Positions 26,024-35,247 of a stretch of 64,000 nt of DNA are shown piece by piece. A program made the position numbers and the translations under genes. Location of the stretch: the NCBI GenBank assembly GCA_964599375.1, contig CAZREW010000001.1, positions 1 through 64,000 on the forward strand, given 5' to 3'. Source of the DNA: JAUWCL01 sp964599375 (lineage in GTDB: Bacteria > Krumholzibacteriota > Krumholzibacteriia > Krumholzibacteriales > Krumholzibacteriaceae). How positions within the stretch are numbered: position 1 is the first letter of the stretch; each line of letters starts with the position of its first letter. A model generated the notes under the pieces. That model was not told where the DNA came from and searched no databases. It was given only the letters and a program-made list of their open reading frames with translations.

Positions 26024-26691
26024 CCGCCGTCACCCTCTCCGGACGGGCCTATCCTTATTATCGGGCCCGGCAGGTCCTGGTCGGCGACCATGCCGTAAAG
26101 CCTGTTGAGCGCACCGAGTATCTCGTATATCGCCTTCGCCGGGACGGGATCGGATAGCTCGACCTCGAGCCGCAACATCCTCGTCGACATGAAGCTGCTC
26201 TCGACGGTCGAATCCTCCATGTCGTCGAAGACGAACGCCTCCCCCTCCCCGTCGACGCATCCGAGGCCGTTGGCGAAATCAATGATCTGATTGAGCCAGA
26301 GATGGCGGCTGACGCATTCTGACCCCTCGAGGTCGGCGCGGTAGAGGATCGCGCCGTCGAGTCCGGCCCCGGTCAGGTCGGCACCCGAGAGATCCGCGCC
26401 CATCAGATTGGCCCCGGTCAGGTCGGCGCCCGAGAGATCGGCTCCACTGAGGTCCGCCTCCATCAGGTCCGCTCCTGTCAGGTCGGCTCCGCGGAGCAAG
26501 GCGCCGGACAGGTCCGCCCCGGCGAGCATCACCCCGCGCATGTCCGCGCCGGAAAGATCGATGCCGGAGAGTCCGCGAACCTTGATATTGGAACCTGAGA
26601 GGTCCGGAATGAGGCCGGGGTTCATCCTTCGCCACACATTCCATGCGGCCACCCCGTCCCGGAGAGCCTCGATATGACTGAGATCCGACAT
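26020..26691 (-). CDS. Pentapeptide-repeat protein
   Basis: This 223-residue cytoplasmic protein carries about 16 tandem A(D/N)LxG units between residues 35 and 120 (LSGADMRGVMLAGADLSGAL and on). They should form a right-handed quadrilateral beta-helix. The C-terminal 95 residues are unrelated (FVFDDMEDSTVESSF). Such helices act as scaffolds, and some imitate DNA to protect gyrase; nothing here shows which. It is the first gene of a two-gene unit with the small helical protein. Confidence 0.85.
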   Translation of the reverse strand: MSDLSHIEALRDGVAAWNVWRRMNPGLIPDLSGSNIKVRGLSGIDLSGADMRGVMLAGADLSGALLRGADLTGADLMEADLSGADLSGADLTGANLMGADLSGADLTGAGLDGAILYRADLEGSECVSRHLWLNQIIDFANGLGCVDGEGEAFVFDDMEDSTVESSFMSTRMLRLEVELSDPVPAKAIYEILGALNRLYGMVADQDLPGPIIRIGPSGEGDGG

Positions 26692-26964
26692 GCGGGCATT
26701 CCTCCCGGCGATCAGCCGCCCCGTATTATCCGGTTACGCCGGAGAAGCGACATTGTTTCCGCGGCAATTATCCTGCAGCTCCGGCGGCCCAGTAGAGGAT
26801 AAATAGGGCGAACACACCATAAAACATACCTAACTGCCTAAAATATATGAAAAACACGTGTGAAGCGGAACAAAAACAGTTAAATTTATGTATGTACAGA
26901 TATGGTGGGGGAGTGCCCGCCAGGCAGTTCCTGCTGCCATGGGTCCGCGGACTACGGAGTTGAC

Positions 26965-29478
26965 ATGGCCTCGACCTTTCCAGCATCGAAGGCGTGCTGG
27001 TGTGCATTGATATGCGCGCTCCTTCTCGCCATTCCTACGCATCTTCTTTCCGGCGGCCCCGACACGAAGGATCCGGACCTTTTCGGCAAGTCCGCCGTCC
27101 CCGAGAGGGCGCCGATCCTGGACGGGTCGTTCGTCCATAACATCGGCCGCCTCCAGATGAACATCACCAACTGGGGATTCGTCGGCTCTCTCCCGAAGAG
27201 CCGCTACCCGATGGCCGACGTACCGTCAGCGCAATACCCCTCAGGCTCCGGCATCGAGTACCTGTACGCGGCGGGCCTGTGGGTAGGAGCCGAAAAGAAC
27301 GGCATCCCGTTCGTGACGACGGGATATCCGGAGACGGAATTCTATCCCGACACCGATCCGAGGGACGTCATGTACCGTACCTTCGAGGGAGATCCCAGGG
27401 GAGACACCTACCCGGTCCAGGCTGACGACGATGAGGACGGCCTGGTCGACGAGGACTTCCTCAACGGGTACGACGACGACGGAGACGGACTCATAGACGA
27501 GGATTTCGCCGCGATCGGCAAGCAGATGTTCACATGCCAGTTCTACGACGACCTCCCGATGAGCCAGACCGTCTGGCCTGATCACGAGCCTCTCGGAATA
27601 CGGGTCCGGCAGGAATCGTTCCAGTGGGGAGAGGAAGAATACCAGGATTTCATCGGTATCCGCTACACGATAGACAACATCGACAACAGTTTCCTGTCGA
27701 ACGTCTACGTCGGGCTGTACGCCGACGTCGACGCGGGCCCCCGCGAATACGGGAGCTACCACATGGACGACCAGGTGGGATTCTACGAGGGCGACTGGTG
27801 CGTCAGCATCGGCGTGTCCGAGATCCCGATAAATATACGGGTGGCCTATGTGTACGACGCCGACGGCGACAACGGGCTGACGACCTCTTATTTCGGGATA
27901 GCCCTCCTCGGGCACATCACGGACGCCAACATGCGTGACGGCCTGCCTTATTATCCGTCCACCGCCATGGGATCCTTCCGTACCTTCAGGGGGCTCTCCC
28001 CCTTCATACACGGGGGCGACCCCACCAACGATTACGAGCGATACGAGGTGCTCTCCAGCAGGAGTATCGACGAGAACACGCAGACCGCAGCCGACTACAG
28101 GATACTGCTCAGCTGCGGGCCGTTCTATTACCTCGCTCCGGGCGGATCGATATTCGTGGACTTCGCATTCGTTGCCGGCGACGACCTCGAAGATATGCTG
28201 GATCACGCCGCCACGGCGCAGCGCGCCTGGGAAGGGACATGGTACGACCTCGACGGCGATCCGGGGACAGGAGTGAACGGCAGGGAATCCCTCCGATACG
28301 GCCCGCTTAAAAAATTCGATCCGGATCCGTGCGACGACGTCTACGAGCAACTGGAAATAATCAGGGGCGACTCGATCTGGGCCAATAACGACTGCTTTAT
28401 CGAGATGAGGAGATTCAGTGGCCCATCGACCTGCTACAGGAAGATCGACGCCGACCGCACCACATACATGACGGGTGTGGACGGCATGGAGCACCAGCTC
28501 CACTGGGTGACCGGCTCCGCGCCTGCGCCGCCGAACATGAGGCTGGTGCCTAGAGACGGGGCCGTCGAAATCTACTGGGACAATCTCAGCGAGATCCTCA
28601 GCGACCCGATCTCGATGGAGCGCGATTTTGAGGGGTACCAGGTCTGGCGCGCCGACGACTGGCACAGGCCGGCCGGGACGAACGAGATGACCGGGCCGAA
28701 AGAGGAGCTGTGGAGCCTTCTTGGCACCGGTGACCTGGTAAACGGCGTCTCTCCCGACCTTGGGTTCGAATACCCCGAATCGGAAGGCGGATGGATATAT
28801 GAGCCTCTGATGGACCTCAAGGACAGGGAGGAGCACATCTCCGCTTTTGAGCTTTCGGTGATGAGCTACCCCCTCGACACTCTCCCCTGCCCTCCCGGGC
28901 TCACACCCGAGATGTGCGATACCCTGGAGAGCATGGCGCGATGGAACCTCGGGTACGAGGGAGGCAAGCGGTATTACAGGTACATCGACAGGGAAGCGAA
29001 AAACGGGCTGCCTTATTTCTACGCGGTGACATCTTATGACCACAGCTTTCTGAAGGGCGTCCCGTACGAGGCCGACAGGTTCAACTCGCCGTCATCGAAC
29101 TTCCTTTTCACGATATCCAGATCGGACGCTCAGAGCAGCAGGGATTTCAACGGGAAGGAAGTGTACGTCGTGCCCAACCCGGTGACTGACGGCGCGATGG
29201 AGCCTTGGCGGCTCGAACCCAACAATGCCGACGTGACCGGCCTCAAGTGCGAGTTCCGAAACCTGCCTGAATGCCGGTCCACGATCCGCATCTTTACCGT
29301 TGCCGCCGACCTCGTCCAGGTCATCCACCACGACGGCAACGGTGGCAGCGGCACGGCGGAGTGGAACCTCGTATCGAGAAACGGCCAGGACGTGACCAGC
29401 GGGGTGTACATATTCGCCGTAGAGCCGGAAAACAGAGATTTTCCCACAACGATCGGAAAATTTGTTATAATAAGATGA
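26965..29478 (+). CDS. Large secreted T9SS-type surface protein
   Basis: This exported protein of about 837 residues has a signal peptide ICALLLAIPTHLLSGG. Near residues 155-185 are two acidic DxDxDG-like loops (DDDEDGLVDEDF, DDDGDGLIDEDF) like calcium-binding thrombospondin-3 repeats. The middle repeats features of the FCB 'hypothetical secreted' class (GSGIEYLYAAGLWVGAEKNG, YTIDNIDNSFLSNVYVGLYADVD, YEVLSSR). The C terminus is the sorting-like domain (VYVVPNP, TSGVYIFAV, KFVIIR). ATG 26965 has GGAG 5 bp upstream; a longer frame to 26902 is less likely. The 273 bp before it hold an AT-rich promoter-like stretch but no clear boxes. Confidence 0.82.
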   Translation: MASTFPASKACWCALICALLLAIPTHLLSGGPDTKDPDLFGKSAVPERAPILDGSFVHNIGRLQMNITNWGFVGSLPKSRYPMADVPSAQYPSGSGIEYLYAAGLWVGAEKNGIPFVTTGYPETEFYPDTDPRDVMYRTFEGDPRGDTYPVQADDDEDGLVDEDFLNGYDDDGDGLIDEDFAAIGKQMFTCQFYDDLPMSQTVWPDHEPLGIRVRQESFQWGEEEYQDFIGIRYTIDNIDNSFLSNVYVGLYADVDAGPREYGSYHMDDQVGFYEGDWCVSIGVSEIPINIRVAYVYDADGDNGLTTSYFGIALLGHITDANMRDGLPYYPSTAMGSFRTFRGLSPFIHGGDPTNDYERYEVLSSRSIDENTQTAADYRILLSCGPFYYLAPGGSIFVDFAFVAGDDLEDMLDHAATAQRAWEGTWYDLDGDPGTGVNGRESLRYGPLKKFDPDPCDDVYEQLEIIRGDSIWANNDCFIEMRRFSGPSTCYRKIDADRTTYMTGVDGMEHQLHWVTGSAPAPPNMRLVPRDGAVEIYWDNLSEILSDPISMERDFEGYQVWRADDWHRPAGTNEMTGPKEELWSLLGTGDLVNGVSPDLGFEYPESEGGWIYEPLMDLKDREEHISAFELSVMSYPLDTLPCPPGLTPEMCDTLESMARWNLGYEGGKRYYRYIDREAKNGLPYFYAVTSYDHSFLKGVPYEADRFNSPSSNFLFTISRSDAQSSRDFNGKEVYVVPNPVTDGAMEPWRLEPNNADVTGLKCEFRNLPECRSTIRIFTVAADLVQVIHHDGNGGSGTAEWNLVSRNGQDVTSGVYIFAVEPENRDFPTTIGKFVIIR

Positions 29479-29488
29479 TGTGTAAGAC

Positions 29489-31804
29489 ATGAGAAGCTTA
29501 TCGAAGGCATATATCTCCACGGATACTTCGCGTGCCGGAGGAGTCTCCCCATCCCGCGTGAGTAAAGGGAACCCCGCGGCCTTGTCCTGCCTGCGATTTG
29601 CCGTCCTCATCTCTATATCAGCCGCCGTCCTTGCGGGATGTTCCGGTTCCGACGTATTCACTGGAGACATCAAGGATAACAAGCCGCCCACCATAGAACT
29701 CACGAACGGCCCTCTCGAAGGGGACACCACGCAGTACACCGTACACTTCTTCTGGCTCGGGGAGGACGAGGACGGCGCGATCGACCATTACGAGTTCTGC
29801 ATGGTGGAGGGAGACCCCATTGGATTCGACCCGGAGGACACTGTCGGTGCGTGGCTGAGCACCGAGCTCACCGACAGCATCTTCACGGTCACGGCGGACA
29901 GTTACGACCGCAACGTGAAGATCAACAGCAGCCTTTACAGCAAGTACAAGAAGATGCACACTTTCTTCATAAAGGCGATAGACGACAGAGGATCGGTGTC
30001 GGAGACAGTTCACAGGTCGTTCACCGCGTTCACCCTCGCCCCTCAAATAATCATAAACTACCCCTTTACGACCAATCCCGAGATGGGCGCGCAGATGCTG
30101 AGCGTGATATCGACCTTCAAATGGTACGGGAAGGACCCGATCGACGCGCCGTGGAACTACCAGGAGGTCGACTCGGTAAGGTATCTTTACGCATTCTACT
30201 ACACAGGTATAGTCGACGCCCTGAACAGGACCCCCGGGGCTTTCGAGGACATGTGGACCGACTGGATCTGGTACTACGCCGAGGGCGACTCCGGGAAGCA
30301 GACCACGCTGGGCGACGACGAATTCCTCGAGACCAACAGGGCCTACATACTGGCCGTCCAGGCCAAGGACGAAGCCGGCGCCGTATCTTCGATATTCGAG
30401 AAGAAGACTAACGTCAGGCACTTCATGGCGATGAAGCCGACTGGGCCCGTCCTTCGCATCAACGAGCCCTTCCTCGGGACCTTCTCCTTTCTCGGAGTCG
30501 ATTTCCGCCCCGAGCATGTCGATGTGCCTCCAGGCTTCGAGATGAACTGGTCATGGTCGGGCGACGCGAGCAGCTACGGCGGGACCGTGCAGTCCTACAG
30601 GTATGGTTGGGACATCGCCGACCTCGACGATCAGAGCGAATGGAGCGTTTTCCCCAGCCCTTATATAACGGCCTCGAACCCGAAGACCTTCTATTCAGGG
30701 GTACACACGCTCTTCGTCGAATCGGCGGACAACCTGGGCACAAAGACGCTCGGGACGATCGAGGTCTCTGTGATTCCTATCGTCATGACGCGGGACCTGC
30801 TCTGGGTCGATGACTTTCCTTCGCTAGATTTCGCGCAGATGATATATGCTTTCCCTACAGAATCGGAGCACGACAGGTTCTGGAAGGACATCTGCATGAA
30901 GGTAAGGGATTTCGACCCGGCAAGAGACGTCTACGACGTGCAGGACAACGATTACTACTTTCCGCCGATGGACCTGATCTTCAAGTACAAGAACATCATC
31001 TGGTCCTTTTCGAAGGCGATCGACCCGGAGGCAGGAAGCGTCTGGAACAGGATCGTAAAATATACGCCGTCGGGCACAGCCGGCATGCTGAACCTCAACT
31101 TCCTCACCTACTATCTTGCCTTCGGCGGCCATCTGTGGACAGTCGGCGAGGGGCACAGGAGCGGGAGCCTCGCCGCCTGCCTCGAGAATAATCTGTTCCC
31201 GCTCTACATCCGGTGCGAGTTCTGGGGTTCGAGCGTGAACTGCAGCAACACGACAGGCGAGAACACAATGGCCTGGCGCGACTTCTGCGCGTCGGCCCTC
31301 GACAAAGCCGAAGGCCTCTTCCCCAAGACATACCTCGGTGTCCGCCGTATCGACTACGACGCGATGCGGTACGCCTGGCTGGACAGAACGGATCCGCTGA
31401 TAGCCGGCATGGGATGGCTGCCGCACAAGCTCGAGCTCTGGGACAAGGTCACCGAGCCCGGCATGTTCTTCGATCCGTGGGAGCGCGGCTTCCTTTACGT
31501 CGAGTATTACGACCCGGAGTACTACATGAACTACCTCGGGAAAAATTCGCAGCCGTGCTTCCACCCGATGTACCGCGCCACGACGATGAACGCTCATTCG
31601 GTCGTGTACAACTCGACCGTCGCGTTCTGGTATACGAAATACGCCGATGTCGAGGCAAGCCCTCCGGGCTGTATAGCCGCGCCCAGCGTGCACATAGGAT
31701 TCCCCCTCTGGTTTTTCGACCGGGCGCAGGTCGACTCCCTGTCAACGGCCATATTTAACGTATGGCAGTTGCCACTGGTGCAGGACGAGACCTCCTCCGA
31801 CTGA
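29489..31804 (+). CDS. Large lipoprotein, paralogue of the gene at 19358
   Basis: This 771-residue protein has an unusually long N-terminal region before the lipobox (VLAGCS, about residue 51). Ig/FN3-like strands follow (PPTIELTNGPLEGDTTQYTVHFFWLGEDEDG), then the segment shared with the 19358 gene (FRPEHVDVPPG, SGDASSYGG, YRYGWD, GVHTLFVES, RDLLWVDD, PTESEHDRFW, GGHLWTVGEGHRSGSLAA, IAAPSVHIGFPLWFF). It starts 10 bp after the T9SS-type gene, so they form one operon: a secreted surface protein plus an anchored partner. Confidence 0.82.
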   Translation: MRSLSKAYISTDTSRAGGVSPSRVSKGNPAALSCLRFAVLISISAAVLAGCSGSDVFTGDIKDNKPPTIELTNGPLEGDTTQYTVHFFWLGEDEDGAIDHYEFCMVEGDPIGFDPEDTVGAWLSTELTDSIFTVTADSYDRNVKINSSLYSKYKKMHTFFIKAIDDRGSVSETVHRSFTAFTLAPQIIINYPFTTNPEMGAQMLSVISTFKWYGKDPIDAPWNYQEVDSVRYLYAFYYTGIVDALNRTPGAFEDMWTDWIWYYAEGDSGKQTTLGDDEFLETNRAYILAVQAKDEAGAVSSIFEKKTNVRHFMAMKPTGPVLRINEPFLGTFSFLGVDFRPEHVDVPPGFEMNWSWSGDASSYGGTVQSYRYGWDIADLDDQSEWSVFPSPYITASNPKTFYSGVHTLFVESADNLGTKTLGTIEVSVIPIVMTRDLLWVDDFPSLDFAQMIYAFPTESEHDRFWKDICMKVRDFDPARDVYDVQDNDYYFPPMDLIFKYKNIIWSFSKAIDPEAGSVWNRIVKYTPSGTAGMLNLNFLTYYLAFGGHLWTVGEGHRSGSLAACLENNLFPLYIRCEFWGSSVNCSNTTGENTMAWRDFCASALDKAEGLFPKTYLGVRRIDYDAMRYAWLDRTDPLIAGMGWLPHKLELWDKVTEPGMFFDPWERGFLYVEYYDPEYYMNYLGKNSQPCFHPMYRATTMNAHSVVYNSTVAFWYTKYADVEASPPGCIAAPSVHIGFPLWFFDRAQVDSLSTAIFNVWQLPLVQDETSSD

Positions 31805-31899
31805 CCCCCCGGAACTCCCCCGCGAACAGATTTGGCTTGAATTTTATCCGGATCAGCGGATAACTCTATCCTGGATCCTGTGTTCTGGAGGCATGCATT

Positions 31900-33423
31900 G
31901 TGAGGAACAGGTTCGACACAATCCATACAGTCCTGAACTACACGGGCAGGATCTTCATCGTTTTCGGAGCTATATTACTCCTCCCGCTCGTCTGCGTCGC
32001 GATATTCAGGGAGTACCGTTTCGGATATTCGACGACTTTCGCCTTCGTCATACCATCAGCGATCTCCTTCATCCTGGGCATCGTCCTCAGAAAGGCCTTC
32101 CGCGAGGGCAAGAACTACACGATAAGGTCGATGCTGATCTGCGGCGCCGCCTGGACAGGCTGTTCCGCGATAGGAGCGATCCCGTTCGTCATAGGCATCG
32201 GCAGGGGATATCTCGACGCGTATTTCGAGACGATGAGCGGATTTACCACGACTGGCATCACCATGCTTTCCGGGCTCGACACGATGCCAGGGAGCATAAT
32301 CTTGTGGAGGAGCCTGACGCAATGGCTCGGCGGGATCGGCATCCTCGCCTTCGTGCTTGCGATAGGCCTCAAAGGGCTGGGCGCGCACAGGCTCTTCAGC
32401 GCGGAGAGTCACAAGATAGACATGGGCCGCCCGGTACCGGGCCTTTTCAACACGATAAGGATACTGTGGCTGATATACGTCGGCCTCACCCTGGCCGTAT
32501 GCGCCGCACTGGCCCTGTCCGGGATGTCTCTGTTCGACTCTCTCTGCCACAGTTTCACGACCCTCTCGACGGGGGGCTACTCGCCGCATGACTCGAGTAT
32601 CGAATATTACAGGCTTATGGGCTACAGCCGGTACGTGATGATCGAGTACGTGATAATCGCGGGGATGCTCCTCGGGGGGATCAATTTCCTCGTCCACTAC
32701 CGCATCATCCGGGGAGACATGCGGGCCATCTTCAGCGGGCTCGAGATGAAATACTTCTGGACGATCATAGCCGCCGCGATCTTCCTGATCCTGGCCCGGA
32801 GGTACTTCAGCAGCGGACAGGTCCCCGACTTTTCGGTCTTCTCGGCGGCATTCTGGAAGACTCTCGAGGAAAACTTCCGCACGGCCGCATTCCAGGTCGT
32901 CTCCATAATGACAACGACGGGATTCTCCACGAAGGACATCGCCTCCGGATGGTTCGGGCCCTCCTCGAGGCTCGTGTTCCTCGTGCTTATGTTCATCGGC
33001 GGCTGTGTGGGATCGACAGGCGGAGGGTTCAAGGTACTCAGGATCGCGATCCTCGACAGAGTGATAAGGCGGGAGCTTTTCATGCTGAGGAGCCCGCTCG
33101 GAGCGGTGTCGACGATCACGGTCGACGGCGATCCCGTAAGGCGCGAGGAGATCCAGCGGATAACGGGACTGTTCTATGTCTGGGCGGCCCTGCTCGCGGC
33201 GGGAGGCATCATCACGGCGATCCTGTCCCGGTACGGCGGCCTCGAAGCGGCGTCGGGCATGTTCAGCGCGGTCAACAACGTCGGTCCATGCTTCATCCCG
33301 ACCGCCGAGCTACCACTACTTTCGCCCGTGATAAAGATAGTATGGATATTCGGCATGCTTGCCGGCAGACTCGAGATCCTGCCCGCGCTGCTCCTGCTGA
33401 GCCGCCGCGCGTGGCAGTACTGA
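31900..33423 (+). CDS. trkH: TrkH-family potassium uptake membrane subunit
   Basis: This 507-residue integral membrane channel-like subunit imports potassium. It contains the four half-pore signatures of the family, such as MSGFTTTGITMLSGLDTMPGS, FTTLSTGGYSPHDSS, MTTTGFSTKDIASGW and SAVNNVGPCF. GTG 31900 is supported by GGAGG 8 bp upstream. A weak promoter (TTGAAT near 31840, GATAAC) precedes it. The regulator gene trkA follows 18 bp downstream. Confidence 0.93.
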   Translation: MRNRFDTIHTVLNYTGRIFIVFGAILLLPLVCVAIFREYRFGYSTTFAFVIPSAISFILGIVLRKAFREGKNYTIRSMLICGAAWTGCSAIGAIPFVIGIGRGYLDAYFETMSGFTTTGITMLSGLDTMPGSIILWRSLTQWLGGIGILAFVLAIGLKGLGAHRLFSAESHKIDMGRPVPGLFNTIRILWLIYVGLTLAVCAALALSGMSLFDSLCHSFTTLSTGGYSPHDSSIEYYRLMGYSRYVMIEYVIIAGMLLGGINFLVHYRIIRGDMRAIFSGLEMKYFWTIIAAAIFLILARRYFSSGQVPDFSVFSAAFWKTLEENFRTAAFQVVSIMTTTGFSTKDIASGWFGPSSRLVFLVLMFIGGCVGSTGGGFKVLRIAILDRVIRRELFMLRSPLGAVSTITVDGDPVRREEIQRITGLFYVWAALLAAGGIITAILSRYGGLEAASGMFSAVNNVGPCFIPTAELPLLSPVIKIVWIFGMLAGRLEILPALLLLSRRAWQY

Positions 33424-33441
33424 CGGAAGGAGTTACCAGAG

Positions 33442-34128
33442 ATGTACATTATCGTCGCCGGCGCCGGAAGGATCGGCACCCAGATCACGAAGATCCTGGT
33501 CGGCAAGAAACACGACGTCGTCGTCGTCGACCTTGATCCTTCGACCTGCGAGAGCATCTACTCGGATATAGGAGCGATGACGATATGCGGAAACGCCACG
33601 ACCCTGAAGACCCTGAAAAAGGCCGGCGCCGAGAAGGCCGACGCGATTATATGCCTGATGCCGAAGGAGGCTGACAACATCTCCTGCGCGCTCCTTTCGA
33701 AGAGCCTCGGTATACCGAAGATCCTCGCCCGGCTGATAACGCCGAACTACGAAGAGGCGTATATGCTCGCGGGCGTGAACATCATAATCAGGACGGTAGA
33801 CCTGGTTATCAACCAGATGCTTATGGAGCTGGAGAACCCAGAGGTCAGAAACGTCACGACACTGCGAGGCGGGAAGGCCCAGATATACGCGATCCGCGTC
33901 CCGCCTAAATCCACGGTTATAGACAGGTCTGTCGCCGACATAACGAAGATGAAGGACTTCCCGGACCAGTGCGTCTTCATGGGGATCTACAGGGACGAGG
34001 CGAACGACTTCGTCATCACAAAGGGGAACACGGTGCTGGTCGAAGGCGACATGGTCTTCCTGATATCGAAGAGCGAGTTCATCGACGTCGCGGCGGGAAT
34101 ATTGACAGGGCACAGGAAAAGGCGCTGA
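33442..34128 (+). CDS. trkA: TrkA-type potassium uptake regulatory protein
   Basis: This 228-residue cytoplasmic gating subunit has an N-terminal RCK/Rossmann domain (IIVAGAGRIGTQITKIL, GxGxxG; VVDLDPSTCE; GNATTLKTLKKAGAEKADAII). The C-terminal TrkA-C domain follows (IYAIRVPPKSTVIDRSVADI ... VLVEGDMVFLIS). It binds nucleotides and controls TrkH, which is encoded 18 bp upstream. It carries one RCK unit, as in KtrA, where E. coli TrkA carries two. Confidence 0.92.
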   Translation: MYIIVAGAGRIGTQITKILVGKKHDVVVVDLDPSTCESIYSDIGAMTICGNATTLKTLKKAGAEKADAIICLMPKEADNISCALLSKSLGIPKILARLITPNYEEAYMLAGVNIIIRTVDLVINQMLMELENPEVRNVTTLRGGKAQIYAIRVPPKSTVIDRSVADITKMKDFPDQCVFMGIYRDEANDFVITKGNTVLVEGDMVFLISKSEFIDVAAGILTGHRKRR

Positions 34129-34150
34129 CCCGCCGGGAAATGACATGATA

Positions 34151-34179
34151 TTTACATTTCAAGACCATGGAAGTAGAAT
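34151..34179 (+). promoter_or_regulatory. Promoter of the OmpA-family lipoprotein gene
   Basis: TTTACA (34151-34156), 17 bp and TAGAAT (34174-34179), each 5/6 to consensus. The leader would be about 40 nt, with AGGAGG before the ATG. Confidence 0.6.
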
Positions 34180-34224
34180 CACACGGACGATCTGACATAA
34201 GCGCACTGAGACCAGGAGGATGAT

Positions 34225-34893
34225 ATGAAAAAGAAACTGACCGCCGTCCTGCTTGTCGTTGCGATCTCTTTCGCGCTCTACGGCTGCTCGAGCTGGTCGA
34301 GGGCCCAGAAAGGAGCGGCGGCCGGCGCCGCGGCGGGAGGGGCGGTCGGCGCCGCGATCGGCCATAAGACCGGCAACACCGCGCTCGGCGCCATCATCGG
34401 AGCCGCCGTCGGCGGGGCCGCCGGTGCCTATATAGGGAACTACATGGACAAGCAGGCCGCCGAGATCGAGCGCGATATCGAGGGCGCGAAAGTGGAAAGG
34501 ATAGGCGAGGGGATAAAGATCACGTTCCAGTCCGGAATAATGTTCGACGTCGACAAGTCCGACCTTCGTCCCGAAGCGAACGTTGATCTCACGAACCTCG
34601 CGGGCATATTGAACAAGTACCCGGACACCGACATCCTTATCGAGGGCCACACCGACGCGACCGGCAGCGATGAATACAACCTGCAACTGTCCCAGTTACG
34701 CGCGCAGTCGGTCGCGAACAAGCTCTCCGCGGACAAGGTCTCCGCAACGCGATTCACTATAATGGGTTACGGTAAGTCTCAGCCGGTCGCCGACAACTCC
34801 ACCGCCGAGGGAAGGCAGGAGAACCGGCGCGTCGAGATCGCCATCATGGCGAATGACAAGCTGAAGAAAGCCGCGGGGGAGAAGGCCAGATAG
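34225..34893 (+). CDS. OmpA-family peptidoglycan-binding lipoprotein with glycine zipper
   Basis: This 222-residue protein has lipobox LYGCSS near residue 21. A glycine-zipper membrane motif follows (GAAAGAAAGGAVGAAIGHKTGN ... GAAVGGAAGAYIG), then an OmpA C-terminal domain (FDVDKSDLRPEA, EGHTDATGSDEYNLQLSQLRAQSV, GYGKSQPVADNSTAEGRQENRRVEI). It resembles YiaD-type lipoproteins that tie the outer membrane to peptidoglycan. It has its own promoter. Confidence 0.92.
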   Translation: MKKKLTAVLLVVAISFALYGCSSWSRAQKGAAAGAAAGGAVGAAIGHKTGNTALGAIIGAAVGGAAGAYIGNYMDKQAAEIERDIEGAKVERIGEGIKITFQSGIMFDVDKSDLRPEANVDLTNLAGILNKYPDTDILIEGHTDATGSDEYNLQLSQLRAQSVANKLSADKVSATRFTIMGYGKSQPVADNSTAEGRQENRRVEIAIMANDKLKKAAGEKAR

Positions 34894-34912
34894 CGTCCCG
34901 GGCGAATACCTG

Positions 34913-34942
34913 TTGACACGTTTCCCCTGGCCGGGTTAGACT
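34913..34942 (+). promoter_or_regulatory. Promoter of the cobalamin-riboswitch operon
   Basis: A perfect TTGACA (34913-34918), 18 bp and TAGACT (34937-34942) place the start near 34949, just before the aptamer. Confidence 0.55.
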
Positions 34943-34959
34943 CCCGTCGCGTTAAATAA

Positions 34960-35066
34960 CTCCAGGCATCCCGCAGGGGATGCAAAGGGAAGAGGGTGAG
35001 AATCCCTCACGGACCCGCCACTGTGATCGGCCCAGGAAGGCCGTAAGTCAGGATACCTGCCTGGAG
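34960..35066 (+). ncRNA. Cobalamin (AdoCbl) riboswitch aptamer
   Basis: The closing stem CTCCAGGC (34960-34967) pairs with GCCTGGAG (35059-35066). Conserved elements lie between: GGGTGAGAATCCCTCACGG, GCCACTGTGA and the B12-box-like AAGTCAGGATACCTGCC. This is a classic B12 element. With the terminator at 35122 it should switch off the downstream receptor gene when cobalamin is plentiful. Confidence 0.93.
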
Positions 35067-35121
35067 CGAATGGTCCCTGGCCCTCTTCGAGGATTGAGAG
35101 GATGGGGAGAGGTAATTTATA

Positions 35122-35157
35122 CCCTCCGCCCTCGAACCGCGAGGACGGAGGGTTTTT
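35122..35157 (+). terminator. Intrinsic terminator, expression platform of the riboswitch
   Basis: CCCTCCG-c-CCTCG pairs with CGAGG-a-CGGAGGG across an AACCG loop, followed by TTTTT. It lies 55 bp after the aptamer and before the receptor gene start. Confidence 0.9.
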
Positions 35158-35247
35158 CTTGCCCTCCTGAGACGTTCCCCTTTTCCGATCATCGAGGACT
35201 GCCTGCCCGGAGCGGAACCATTCCGCCGGGGCGCAGGAGGATCCGGT

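Noticed and set aside
27430..27510. EF-hand calcium-binding domain in the protein at 26965
   Set aside because: The DxDxDG-like loops lack the flanking helices of an EF hand; thrombospondin-3-like loops fit better.
27241..29043. 600-codon open frame antisense to the T9SS-type gene
   Set aside because: It mirrors GC-rich codons of the real gene, has no ribosome site and shows no recognisable domain. Similar long antisense frames at 14654-15886, 41902-43437, 46328-47692, 53378-55039 and 60829-62217 were dropped for the same reason.
34225..34893. Transport role for the OmpA-family lipoprotein beside trkA
   Set aside because: It has its own promoter and a standard peptidoglycan-binding domain; proximity to trk is the only link.
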